From Mycobacterium heidelbergense (GTDB lineage Bacteria; Actinomycetota; Actinomycetes; Mycobacteriales; Mycobacteriaceae), in contig NZ_AP022615.1 in the NCBI RefSeq assembly GCF_010730745.1, positions 1 through 64,000 of the forward strand: a stretch of DNA of 64,000 nucleotides, read 5' to 3'. Both the position numbers and the translations under genes were made by a program. The notes under the pieces are model-generated. The model had not been told where the DNA came from and ran no database searches. It was given only the letters and a program-made list of their open reading frames with translations. This document shows positions 11,617 through 19,996 of this stretch, one piece after another. Within the stretch, counting starts at the first letter, position 1, and each line of letters starts with the position of its first letter.

Positions 11617-13455
11617 TTGGGCCACTACATCGCCAACGTCCGCGATCTCGCGTTCAACATCTTCGAAGTTCTCGATGTAGGCGCCGTCCTCGGCGCCGGA
11701 CGCTACGGCGACCTCGACGAGGACACGGTCCGAACGATCCTGGCCGAAGCCGCTCGGCTGGCCGAGGGTCCGGTGGCCGAATCCTTCGCCTTCGCCGACC
11801 GCAACCCGCCGGTGTTCGACGCCGCCGAGCACACGATCAGCGTGCCCGACGAGTTGGCCAAAACGGTGCACGCGATCAAGGAGGCCGGGTGGTGGCGGCT
11901 GGGCCTGGCCGAGGAGATCGGCGGCATGCCCGCGCCGCCGCCGCTGGTCTGGGCGGTCAACGAAATGATCATCTGCGCCAACCCTTCTGCCAACTTCTTC
12001 TGCCTAGGCCCCTTTATGGCCCAGGCGCTGTATGTCGAGGGCAACGAAGAGCAGCGGCGGTGGGCGGCGGCGGCCGTGGAGCGCGGTTGGCAGGCCACCA
12101 TGGTGCTCACCGAGCCCGACGCCGGATCCGACGTCGGCGCCGGCCGCGCCAAGGCCGTCGAACAACCCGACGGCACCTGGCACATCGAGGGCGTCAAGCG
12201 ATTCATCTCCGGTGGAGACGTGGGCGAGACCGCCGAGAACATCTTCCACCTGGTGCTGGCCCGGCCGGAGGGCGCCGGGCCAGGCACCAAGGGGCTGAGC
12301 CTGTTCTACGTGCCCCAGTACCTGTTCGACCCCGAGACGTTCGAACTCGGTTCCCGCAACGGGGTTTTCGCCACCGGCCTGGAACACAAGATGGGCATCA
12401 AGTCGTCGCCGACCTGCGAATTGACGTTCGGCGACGGCGATGTCCCGGCCGTCGGCTACCTGGTCGGCGACGTGCACAACGGGATCGCGCAGATGTTCAC
12501 CGTCATCGAGCAGGCGCGCATGACGATCGGCGTGAAGGCCGCCGGCACCCTGTCCACGGGCTACCTGAACGCGCTGGCCTTCGCCAAGGAGCGGGTGCAG
12601 GGCGCCGACCTCACCCAGATGGCCGACAAGACCGCGCCGCGGGTGACGATCATCCACCACCCCGATGTGCGTCGCAGCCTGATGACGCAGAAGGCGTACG
12701 CCGAGGGTCTGCGGGCGCTCTACATGTACGCCGCCGCGCATCAGGACGACGAAGTGGCGCAACGGGTTTCGGGCGCGGATCACGACATGGCGCACCGCCT
12801 CGACGACCTGTTGCTGCCGATCGTCAAGGGGGTGAGCTCGGAGCGGGCCTACGAGACCCTGACCGAATCGCTGCAGACGCTGGGCGGCTCCGGCTTTCTG
12901 GTCGACTATCCGCTCGAGCAGTACATCCGCGATTCCAAGATCGATTCGCTGTACGAGGGCACCACCGCCATCCAGGCGCTGGACTTCTTCTTCCGCAAGA
13001 TCGTCCGCGACCGCGGCCAGGCGCTGCAGTTCTTGGTGGCGCAGATCAGCGCCACCCTCGACGCCTGCGACGAGGCGCTGCGACCGCAAGCCGACCTGGT
13101 GCAGACCGCGCTCGACGACGTCACCGCGATGACGGCCGCGCTGACCGGATACCTGATGTCGGCCACCCAGCACCCGACGGAGATCTACAAGGTGGGGCTG
13201 GGATCGGTGCGCTATCTGCTCGCGGTCGGCGACCTGATCATCGGCTGGCGGTTGCTGGTACAGGCCGGCATCGCCCATGCCGCGCTGGCGGACGCGCCGA
13301 GCGGCGGTTCTGCGGGCGACGAACACTTCTACCGGGGCAAGATCGCGACCGCGTCGTTCTTCGCCAGGAATGTCCTGCCGAAGCTGGCGGCGCAGCGCAG
13401 GGTCATCGAATCCCTCGACGACGACATCATGCGCGTCTCCGAAGAGGCCTTCTGA
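11617..13455 (+). CDS. fadE15: Acyl-CoA dehydrogenase FadE15
   Basis: The TTG start at 11617 (MGHYIANVRDLAFN) is preceded by GAAGGGA and gives 612 residues, as in Rv1467c and the related FadE5. Longer upstream in-frame starts lack this fit. Visible family motifs are VLTEPDAGSDVGAG, GVKRFISGGD and the C-terminal IDSLYEGTTAIQALDFFFRK, which carries the catalytic Glu of the YEGT motif. The enzyme is a flavoprotein that oxidises acyl-CoA to trans-2-enoyl-CoA in beta-oxidation. It is the large FadE type with an extra C-terminal helical domain. It lies alone on the plus strand behind an inverted repeat that could be an operator. Confidence 0.92.
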   Translation: MGHYIANVRDLAFNIFEVLDVGAVLGAGRYGDLDEDTVRTILAEAARLAEGPVAESFAFADRNPPVFDAAEHTISVPDELAKTVHAIKEAGWWRLGLAEEIGGMPAPPPLVWAVNEMIICANPSANFFCLGPFMAQALYVEGNEEQRRWAAAAVERGWQATMVLTEPDAGSDVGAGRAKAVEQPDGTWHIEGVKRFISGGDVGETAENIFHLVLARPEGAGPGTKGLSLFYVPQYLFDPETFELGSRNGVFATGLEHKMGIKSSPTCELTFGDGDVPAVGYLVGDVHNGIAQMFTVIEQARMTIGVKAAGTLSTGYLNALAFAKERVQGADLTQMADKTAPRVTIIHHPDVRRSLMTQKAYAEGLRALYMYAAAHQDDEVAQRVSGADHDMAHRLDDLLLPIVKGVSSERAYETLTESLQTLGGSGFLVDYPLEQYIRDSKIDSLYEGTTAIQALDFFFRKIVRDRGQALQFLVAQISATLDACDEALRPQADLVQTALDDVTAMTAALTGYLMSATQHPTEIYKVGLGSVRYLLAVGDLIIGWRLLVQAGIAHAALADAPSGGSAGDEHFYRGKIATASFFARNVLPKLAAQRRVIESLDDDIMRVSEEAF

Positions 13456-13676
13456 CAGGTCATTACGCACACGGCCTGGTGGTCACATTCGTCACGTGCG
13501 TCCCGGCGTCGCGGGCACACATGCCTTCGTGCCCGCCTCAGCGCGACAGCCAGCCGCGTTTGTCGCTCGTAAGCGGGCAAAGAGGTATGTGATCTGTTTT
13601 GGCTTGGGGTTTGGGGTTGGTGGTGGGTTGTGTTGGGTGGTCGGGGGTTGTCGTACCTGGCTGTGATGATGGGGTT

Positions 13677-14924
13677 ATGTCTTCGATCGTGTCGCCTGCC
13701 ACGGTGATGAGTCCTGCCGAGCGCCTTGAGGTGTTGTTTGAGGAGTTGGCCCAGTTGGCGGGTCAGCGTAATGCGATTGATGGGCGCATCGTGGAGATCG
13801 TCGCCGAGTTGGACTGCGACGAGCTGTGCGGGATTACCGGTGCGCGGTCGGTGGCGGCGTTGGTGGCCTGGAAACTCGGCGTGTCGGCGGCCAACGCGCA
13901 CACAATCAGTACTGTGGCGCACCGGGTGGAGGCGTTTCCGCGCTGCGCGGCGGGTATGCGGGAGGGTCGGCTGTCGCTAGATCAGGTCGGTGTCATCGCG
14001 GCGCGCGCCGGTGCGGGATCAGATGAGCATTACGCGCAGCTGGCCGCGGTCGCCACGGTTAATCAGTTGCGCACCGCGGTCTCGTTAGAACCGCGCCCCG
14101 AACCCGCGCCCCGACCGGCACCGGCGGCTTCGATCACCAAGACCGGTAGTGAGGAGTTCAGCTGTTGGCGGATCACGCTTCCGCGTCTGGATGCGGCGAC
14201 GTTCGAGGCGGCCCTGGCCTCTCATCGGGAGGCGCTGATCACCGAATGGAAACACGATCACGCCCACAGCGACCGCGTCTCAGAGAGTGCTCCGCCGATG
14301 CCGGGCACCCTGGAGGCGTTCCTGCGCCTGGTTGAGACCGGATGGGACACTGAGGCGGCGCGGCGCCCGCACGGGCAGCACACCACGGTGGTGGTGCACG
14401 TCGATGTTGCCCAGCGCGCCGCCGCGCTGCATCTGGGTCCGCTGCTCAGCGACGCCGAACGCCGCTATCTGGGCTGTGAGGCCACGTGTGAGGTCTGGTT
14501 CGAACGCGACGGGCAGCCGATCGGGGCCGGGCGGGCGACCCGTCAGATTAACCGGCGGTTGCGCCGCGCCCTCGAGCATCGCCACCGCACCTGCGTGGTT
14601 CCCGGCTGCGGGGCCACCCGCGGTCTACACGCCCACCACCTGCGGCACTGGGAAGACGGCGGCCCCACCGAGCTAGCCAACCTGGTCCTGGTCTGCCCGT
14701 ACCACCACCGGCTGCACCACCAGGGTGTCATCACCCTCACCGGACCCCCCACCAACCTGACCGTCACCGACAGCACCGGGCGAGCACTCAGCCCAGGATC
14801 ACTCGCCCGCACACCCACCCGCCCCCCACCCGACGTCCCACCCTGCCCCGGACCCACCGGCGAACGCGCCGACTGGTGGTGGTACGAACCCTTCCAACCC
14901 CAACCACCACCCACAAACAACTAG
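13677..14924 (+). CDS. 13E12-type DUF222 / HNH endonuclease-domain protein
   Basis: The ATG at 13677 gives 415 residues. The N-terminal two thirds (AERLEVLFEELAQLAGQRNAIDGRIVEIV) is DUF222, and the C-terminus has an HNH nuclease domain with HAHHLRHWEDGG and CPYHHRLHH. This is the REP13E12 repeat family, multicopy in mycobacterial genomes and used as attachment sites by phiRv1-type prophages. The copy is intact. No integrase or phage genes are nearby. It is flanked by a G/T-rich run upstream and a C/A-rich run downstream, unlike neighbouring DNA. It has no counterpart at this place in M. tuberculosis, so it may have moved here. The activity is unproven. Confidence 0.9.
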   Translation: MSSIVSPATVMSPAERLEVLFEELAQLAGQRNAIDGRIVEIVAELDCDELCGITGARSVAALVAWKLGVSAANAHTISTVAHRVEAFPRCAAGMREGRLSLDQVGVIAARAGAGSDEHYAQLAAVATVNQLRTAVSLEPRPEPAPRPAPAASITKTGSEEFSCWRITLPRLDAATFEAALASHREALITEWKHDHAHSDRVSESAPPMPGTLEAFLRLVETGWDTEAARRPHGQHTTVVVHVDVAQRAAALHLGPLLSDAERRYLGCEATCEVWFERDGQPIGAGRATRQINRRLRRALEHRHRTCVVPGCGATRGLHAHHLRHWEDGGPTELANLVLVCPYHHRLHHQGVITLTGPPTNLTVTDSTGRALSPGSLARTPTRPPPDVPPCPGPTGERADWWWYEPFQPQPPPTNN

Positions 14925-15073
14925 ACCGGCTGAACACCACCGCACCCCAACCCAAACACCCACAGCCCACATCAAACCCCCCGCTGGCCCGCGCACTAAT
15001 TCGAGCCAAATCGGGACCATGTGGTGATCCCAGAAGTTGCTAGCGCATGTGCTATCACATTGACAAGTCGCCC

Positions 15074-15190
15074 ATTGGTTCTCCGCGCCGCGCACACGCG
15101 TGAGCCAACGCAAGAGCCAACGCAAGTCACCCACAGGTCAGGCACAGCTCCAGCGGGTAGAACCAATCGTCGGGCACCACCGACGATTGG
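15074..15190 (+). promoter_or_regulatory. Leader with two mutually exclusive hairpins before the DUF5666 lipoprotein gene
   Basis: A perfect 11-bp stem pairs 15163-15173 (CCAATCGTCGG) with 15180-15190 (CCGACGATTGG) around a 6-base loop. The GG at its 3' end is part of the GGAGA ribosome site of the TTG at 15198. The segment 15159-15167 (AGAACCAAT), overlapping the 5' arm, can instead pair with 15074-15082 (ATTGGTTCT), which would free the ribosome site. This is the shape of a two-state leader. No known riboswitch class was recognised. Confidence 0.45.
15102..15125. repeat. Tandem duplication of a 12-base unit
   Basis: GAGCCAACGCAA occurs twice head to tail with no mismatch, inside the leader region of the lipoprotein gene. 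Confidence 0.8.
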
Positions 15191-15197
15191 AGAAACC

Positions 15198-15965
15198 TTG
15201 ATATCCGCCAGCTCTCATGCGCCTCGGCTCACCCGGTTCGCCGTCCTCACGGTCATCGGAGCCGCCGCGCTGTCCCTCGCGGCCTGCGGCTCGTCGACCA
15301 CATCGAGCCCGACGTCGTCACCGAGTTCCACGACCTCGACTGCACCGACCACCTCCCCCGCGCCCGCCAACGGCGAAGCGCGGGTCAGCGGGCTGATCGC
15401 GTCGGTGTCGGGCAACACGATTCAGGTCACCCAGGGCGAGAACGGCAACGCCACTGTGGACTTCACCCCGTCGACCAAGGTGACCGAGGTCACGCCCGCC
15501 GTGCTGACCGACGTCGCCACCGGCAGCTGCGTCAGCGTGCGGCCCACCAAAGAAGAGGGCGGCCAACCGGTCACCGCGGCGACGGTGCGCGTCCGGCCCG
15601 CCGTCGACGGCAAATGCCCACAGGGCAAGGGGGCCGGGCCGGGTTCGGGGCCAGGTGCCACCACCCCGGCGCCAGCGAAGCGACCGCCGGTGCAAGGGGC
15701 GGTCGCCTCCGTCGCCGGCAACACCATCACCCTCACGACCACCGACGCCAGCGGCAAGACCTCGCAGACGGCCGTCACGGTCAACGACAAGACCAAATAC
15801 ACCAAGCAGGCGCCGGCCACCGGTCAGGCGATCGTCGCGGGGAAGTGCCTTGCGGCGCGGGGAACCAAGGATCCCAGCGGCACGCTGCAGGCCACGACCG
15901 TCGACCTGCGACCGGCCAACGACGGCAAGTGCGGCGGCGGGAAGCCCGCGCACCGCGGCGGGTGA
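15198..15965 (+). CDS. Secreted lipoprotein with two DUF5666 modules
   Basis: The protein has 255 residues from a TTG start preceded by GGAGAAACC. A signal peptide ends in the lipobox LAAC with lipidated Cys30. A Ser/Thr/Pro-rich linker (residues 31-55) follows. Two copies of a beta-rich module each open with a line like VSGLIASVSGNTIQV and VQGAVASVAGNTITL and end with a Cys-containing segment (RPAVDGKCPQG, RPANDGKCGGG). These look like DUF5666 domains. It would be anchored on the outer face of the plasma membrane. The function is unknown. It converges with sufT, with only 5 bases between the stops. Confidence 0.82.
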   Translation: MISASSHAPRLTRFAVLTVIGAAALSLAACGSSTTSSPTSSPSSTTSTAPTTSPAPANGEARVSGLIASVSGNTIQVTQGENGNATVDFTPSTKVTEVTPAVLTDVATGSCVSVRPTKEEGGQPVTAATVRVRPAVDGKCPQGKGAGPGSGPGATTPAPAKRPPVQGAVASVAGNTITLTTTDASGKTSQTAVTVNDKTKYTKQAPATGQAIVAGKCLAARGTKDPSGTLQATTVDLRPANDGKCGGGKPAHRGG

Positions 15966-15970
15966 CCCGG

Positions 15971-16318
15971 TCAGACGGTGAAGCCCAGGGCGCGCAGCTG
16001 CTCGCGCCCGTCTTCGGTGATCTTGTCCGGCCCCCACGGCGGGTTCCACACCCAGTTGATCCGCAGGTCGTCGACGAGACCGCTGCCGACCAGCGCGCTG
16101 CGCGACTGGTCCTCGATGACGTCGGTGAGCGGGCAGGCCGCCGACGTCAGGGTCATGTCGATCAGGGCGACGGTTCCTTCCTCGCCCTCCTCGACGTTCA
16201 GGCCGTAGACCAGTCCCAAATCGACGACGTTGATGCCCAGTTCGGGGTCGACGACGTCGCGCATCGCCTCCTCGACGTCGGCGAGGAATTCCTCATCCGG
16301 TGCGGCGGTTTCGCTCAT
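15971..16318 (-). CDS. sufT: SufT, MIP18/DUF59 Fe-S assembly protein
   Basis: The protein has 115 residues starting at ATG 16318 (MSETAAPDEEFLADVEEAM). A longer upstream start is possible, but this one matches Rv1466 and sits inside the end of sufU (26-base overlap). The DUF59 core has DPELGINVVDLGLVYG and the TSAACPLTD motif with its conserved Cys. SufT-type proteins assist maturation or carriage of Fe-S clusters. It is the last gene of the suf operon. Confidence 0.92.
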   Translation of the reverse strand: MSETAAPDEEFLADVEEAMRDVVDPELGINVVDLGLVYGLNVEEGEEGTVALIDMTLTSAACPLTDVIEDQSRSALVGSGLVDDLRINWVWNPPWGPDKITEDGREQLRALGFTV

Positions 16319-16784
16319 CGTTGACCTCCTTGAGGGCTTCGTCTTTCGAGCTGGCTTGCGCCAGCGCATCTTTACAAGCCATCCACCCGAGCAGCGCGCA
16401 TTTCACCCGCGCCGGGTATTTCGCCACTCCAGCGAACGCAACCCCGTCGCCCAGGACGTTCTCGTCACCCTCGACGGTGCCGCGTGAGGACACCATCTCG
16501 GTGAACGCGGTGATGGTCTTGAGGGCTTCGCCGACGCTGTGGCCGATGACCTGCTCGGTGAGCACCGAGGTCGACGCCTGGCTGATCGAGCAGCCCTGCC
16601 CGTCATACGAGACGTCCGTGACGGTTTCGCCGTCGTCGGACAGGGCGACCCGCAGGGTGACCTCGTCACCGCAGATGGGGTTGACGTGGTAGACCTGCGC
16701 GCCGAACGGCTCCCGCAGCCCCCGGTGCTGCGGATGCTTGTAGTGATCGAGGATCACGTCCTGATAGATCTGCTCGAGGCGCAA
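16293..16784 (-). CDS. sufU: SufU, IscU-like sulfur-transfer / scaffold protein
   Basis: The protein has 163 residues. The three conserved cysteines are present in NPICGDEV, DGQGCSIS and RVKCALLGW, with the Asp of CGDE and the GEGDENV-like insert typical of SufU. It matches Rv1465. SufU accepts persulfide sulfur from SufS through a zinc-bound site. The start follows the sufS stop by 2 bases, so they are translationally linked. Confidence 0.94.
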   Translation of the reverse strand: MRLEQIYQDVILDHYKHPQHRGLREPFGAQVYHVNPICGDEVTLRVALSDDGETVTDVSYDGQGCSISQASTSVLTEQVIGHSVGEALKTITAFTEMVSSRGTVEGDENVLGDGVAFAGVAKYPARVKCALLGWMACKDALAQASSKDEALKEVNDERNRRTG

Positions 16785-16786
16785 CG

Positions 16787-18046
16787 TCAGTCTCTCCCAA
16801 AGAAATCCAGCGCGCGCCGAACGCCGGCCACCAAGCGCTCGACCTCGTCGGCGGTGTTGTACACCGCGAACGACGCCCGCGCGGTGGCGGCCAGGCCGAA
16901 CCTGCGGTGCAGCGGCAAGGCGCAGTGGTGCCCGACCCGCACGGCGACGCCGCCGTCGTCGAGTACCTGCCCGACGTCGTGGGCGTGCACGCCGTCGACG
17001 ACGAAAGACACCGGTGAGCCGCGGTCTTCCATCGACGCCGGCCCGACGATGCGCACGCCGTCGATGCCGGACAGGCCCTCGATGGCGGCGGCGACCAGCT
17101 CCCGTTCGTGCGCCTCGACGGCGTCCATGCCGACGGCGCCCAGATAGCGTGCGGCCGCGGCCAATCCGACCACCTGGGAGGTCATCGGCGTGCCGGCCTC
17201 GAACCGTTGCGGCGCCGGGGCGTAGGTGGTGGCCTCCATGGTCACCGTCTCGATCATCGACCCGCCGGTCAGGAACGGCGGCATCTTATCGAGAAGCTCA
17301 CGCCGGCCGTAGAGCACGCCGATGCCGTTGGGGCCCAGCATCTTATGCCCGGAAAAGGCGGCGAAGTCGACGCCGAGTGCGTGGAGATCGACGGGCTGGT
17401 GGGGCACCGACTGGCAGGCATCCAGGACGGTCAGCGCGCCCACGGCCCCGGCCCGGGCGACCAGCTCGGCCACCGGCGCCACGGCCCCGGTGACGTTCGA
17501 ATGATGGCTGAAAGCAACGACTTTCACGCGCTCGTCGAGGCGCAGCGAGTCCAGGTCGATGCGGCCCGCCTCTTTTTCTCCGCCGGAGATCCCGTACCAG
17601 CGCAGCGTGGCGCCGGTGCGCCGGGCCAGCTCCTGCCACGGGACCAGGTTGGCGTGGTGTTCGAGCTCGGTGGTGACGATAACGTCCCCAGGTCCGACGG
17701 CCCGGTCGAATCGCTTGTCGCCCAACACATAGGACACCAGGTTGAGCGACTCGGTGGCGTTCTTGGTGAACACCAGCTCGTCGGTGTCGGCGCCGACGAA
17801 CGCGGCGATGTCGGCGCGGCCCTGCTCGTAGGCGTCGGTGGCCTCCTCCATCAGCTGGTGCGCACCGCGATGGACGGCGCCGTTGGACGTCAACAGGAAT
17901 TCCCGTTCGGCGTCGAGCACCTGCAGCGGGCGTTGCGACGTGGCACCGGAATCCAGGTACGCCAACTGGTTTCCGCCGCGCATGATCCGCTTCAGGATGG
18001 GGAAGTCGGCACGGATCGCCGCGAGGTCCAGATGCGTCGCGGTCAT
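16787..18046 (-). CDS. sufS: SufS cysteine desulfurase
   Basis: The protein has 419 residues, equal to Csd (Rv1464). PLP is bound by Lys235 in FSGHKMLGPNG, and the catalytic Cys375 lies in VGHHCALP on the mobile loop. HHSNVTG near residue 181 is also typical of group II desulfurases. The enzyme takes sulfur from L-cysteine as a persulfide and passes it to SufU. It starts 4 bases after the sufC stop within the suf operon. The start codon is the ATG ending at 18046. Confidence 0.95.
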   Translation of the reverse strand: MTATHLDLAAIRADFPILKRIMRGGNQLAYLDSGATSQRPLQVLDAEREFLLTSNGAVHRGAHQLMEEATDAYEQGRADIAAFVGADTDELVFTKNATESLNLVSYVLGDKRFDRAVGPGDVIVTTELEHHANLVPWQELARRTGATLRWYGISGGEKEAGRIDLDSLRLDERVKVVAFSHHSNVTGAVAPVAELVARAGAVGALTVLDACQSVPHQPVDLHALGVDFAAFSGHKMLGPNGIGVLYGRRELLDKMPPFLTGGSMIETVTMEATTYAPAPQRFEAGTPMTSQVVGLAAAARYLGAVGMDAVEAHERELVAAAIEGLSGIDGVRIVGPASMEDRGSPVSFVVDGVHAHDVGQVLDDGGVAVRVGHHCALPLHRRFGLAATARASFAVYNTADEVERLVAGVRRALDFFGRD

Positions 18047-18050
18047 GTGC

Positions 18051-18827
18051 TTATGCCCCCGCGGCCGCCGTCTGGGAAAAGCGGACGTAACCGTTCTGCT
18101 CGAGCTCGTCGGCCAGCTCGGGCCCGCCGGATTCGGCGATGCGGCCGCCGACGAACACGTGCACGTATTCCGGATGGATGTAGCGCAGGATGCGGGTGTA
18201 GTGCGTGATCAACAGGATGCCCCCATGCTCGGATTCGGCATAACGGTTCACGCCGTCGCTGACCACCCGCAGCGCGTCGACGTCCAGGCCGGAGTCGGTC
18301 TCGTCGAGGATGGCGATTTTCGGCTTGAGCAGTTCCAGCTGCAGGATTTCGTGGCGCTTCTTCTCCCCACCGGAGAAACCCTCGTTGACGCTACGCTCGG
18401 CGAAGGCCGGGTCGATCTCGAGCGACGTCATCGCCCCCTTGACCTCTTTGACCCAGTGCCGCAGCTTCGGGGCCTCACCGCGGATCGCGGTCGCGGCCGA
18501 GCGCAGGAAGTTCGACACCGAGACGCCGGGCACCTCGACGGGATACTGCATGGCCAAAAAGATTCCGGCCCGGGCGCGCTCGTCGACGCTCATCGCCAGC
18601 ACGTCCTCGCCGTCCAGCGTGATGGATCCCGAGGTCACCCGGTACTTCGGGTGACCGGCGATGGCGTAGGACAGTGTCGACTTGCCGGAGCCGTTGGGGC
18701 CCATCAGCGCATGCGTCTCACCGGATTTCACGGTCAGGTCGACGCCGTTGAGGATGGGGATGTCCCGTTCGCCGTCCGACGGATCCGCGACGCTGACGTG
18801 CAGGTCCTTGATTTCCAGAGTGGTCAT
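18051..18827 (-). CDS. sufC: SufC Fe-S assembly ATPase
   Basis: The protein has 258 residues. Walker A GPNGSGKS is at residues 43-50, the signature FSGGEKKR at 151-158, and Walker B ILDETDSG at 173-180. It matches Rv1463. SufC forms a complex with SufB and SufD and drives cluster assembly by ATP hydrolysis. The ATG overlaps the sufD stop as ATGA, showing coupled translation. Confidence 0.95.
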   Translation of the reverse strand: MTTLEIKDLHVSVADPSDGERDIPILNGVDLTVKSGETHALMGPNGSGKSTLSYAIAGHPKYRVTSGSITLDGEDVLAMSVDERARAGIFLAMQYPVEVPGVSVSNFLRSAATAIRGEAPKLRHWVKEVKGAMTSLEIDPAFAERSVNEGFSGGEKKRHEILQLELLKPKIAILDETDSGLDVDALRVVSDGVNRYAESEHGGILLITHYTRILRYIHPEYVHVFVGGRIAESGGPELADELEQNGYVRFSQTAAAGA

Positions 18828-19996
18828 GAAACTGTTGCTCTCGATTCGGTGATGGCCAATTCTTTTTCGATGGCTGCCGTCAGGCGTTCCCGCACCTCGG
18901 GCACCGCGATCTTGGCGATGATCTCGCCGAAGAAGCCGCGGATCACCAGGCGGCGGGCCTGCTCCTCCGGGATGCCGCGGGAACGCAGGTAGAACAGCTG
19001 CTCGTCCTCGAAACGTCCCGTGGCGCTGGCGTGTCCGGCGCCGACGATCTCGCCGGTCTCGATCTCCAGGTTGGGCACCGAGTCGGCGCGCGCCCCGTCG
19101 GTGAGCACCAGGTTGCGGTTCACCTCGAAGGTGTCGGTGCCGGTGGCCGCGGCGCGGATCAGCACGTCGCCCACCCAGACGGTGTGCGCGTCGGGCAGCG
19201 CGGATTCCGGATCCCCTTGCAGCGCACCCTTGTACAGCGCGTTGGACCGGCAGTCGGGCTGGGCGTGGTCGACCAGCAGCCGCGACTCGAGGTGCTGGCC
19301 GTCGTCGGCGAAGTACAGGCCCAGCAGCTCGGCGTCCCCGCCGGGGCTGGAGAACCGCACATTGGCCGACATCCGCACGACCTCGCCGCCCAGCGTGACG
19401 GCGACGTGCCGCAGCACCGCGTCCTTGCCCAGCTTGGCATGGTGCGCGCTGACGTGAACCATGTCGTCGGCCCAGTCGGCGATCCACACGACCGTGAGCC
19501 GCGCGGCGTCGCCGACGATGAATTCCACGTTGTCGGCGTAGGTTCCGCTCCCCCGGTGGTCGATGACCACGACCGCCGCGCCGAGCTCTTCGACCCGGAT
19601 CTGCAGATGCCCGTAGGCCACCACGCCCTCACCCGGGCCGGTGACGGTGACATTCACCGGCTCGGAGATCTGGGTGTCCCGACCGACGGTGATCACCGTC
19701 GCGGAGTTGAACGACGAGAATGCCTGCGCCGCAACCCGATCGGTGGGAGCGCCACCCTGGCCCAGCCGCTCGTCGCCGCGGCGGACGGGCTCGACCCGGA
19801 CGCCGGCTTGTTCGCCGACGCTCACCTCGGCGCGGCCGGTGGCCTTTGCGGAGCCGTCGTGCAGGCCACGCAACCGGCGCAGCGGGGTAAACCGCCAGAT
19901 CTCGTCGCGGCCACCGGGAACCTCGAAGGCGTCCACGTCAAAGGAGGAGAACAGCTCGCCCTTGTTCAGTGCGGCTGCTCTTGTCTCGAGGGTCAT
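18824..19996 (-). CDS. sufD: SufD Fe-S assembly scaffold subunit
   Basis: The protein has 390 residues beginning MTLETRAAALNKGELF. The start overlaps the sufB stop as ATGA. The C-terminal beta-helix region contains the conserved GRFEDEQLFYLRSRGI and RGFFGEI segments shared with SufB. It matches Rv1462. SufD partners SufB in the SufBC2D scaffold and helps supply iron. The longer in-frame upstream extension overlapping sufB is not needed. Confidence 0.94.
   Translation of the reverse strand: MTLETRAAALNKGELFSSFDVDAFEVPGGRDEIWRFTPLRRLRGLHDGSAKATGRAEVSVGEQAGVRVEPVRRGDERLGQGGAPTDRVAAQAFSSFNSATVITVGRDTQISEPVNVTVTGPGEGVVAYGHLQIRVEELGAAVVVIDHRGSGTYADNVEFIVGDAARLTVVWIADWADDMVHVSAHHAKLGKDAVLRHVAVTLGGEVVRMSANVRFSSPGGDAELLGLYFADDGQHLESRLLVDHAQPDCRSNALYKGALQGDPESALPDAHTVWVGDVLIRAAATGTDTFEVNRNLVLTDGARADSVPNLEIETGEIVGAGHASATGRFEDEQLFYLRSRGIPEEQARRLVIRGFFGEIIAKIAVPEVRERLTAAIEKELAITESRATVS

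Noticed and set aside
13677..14924. Prophage remnant
   Set aside because: The HNH protein is of the 13E12 family, and no integrase, excisionase, capsid or terminase gene is nearby.
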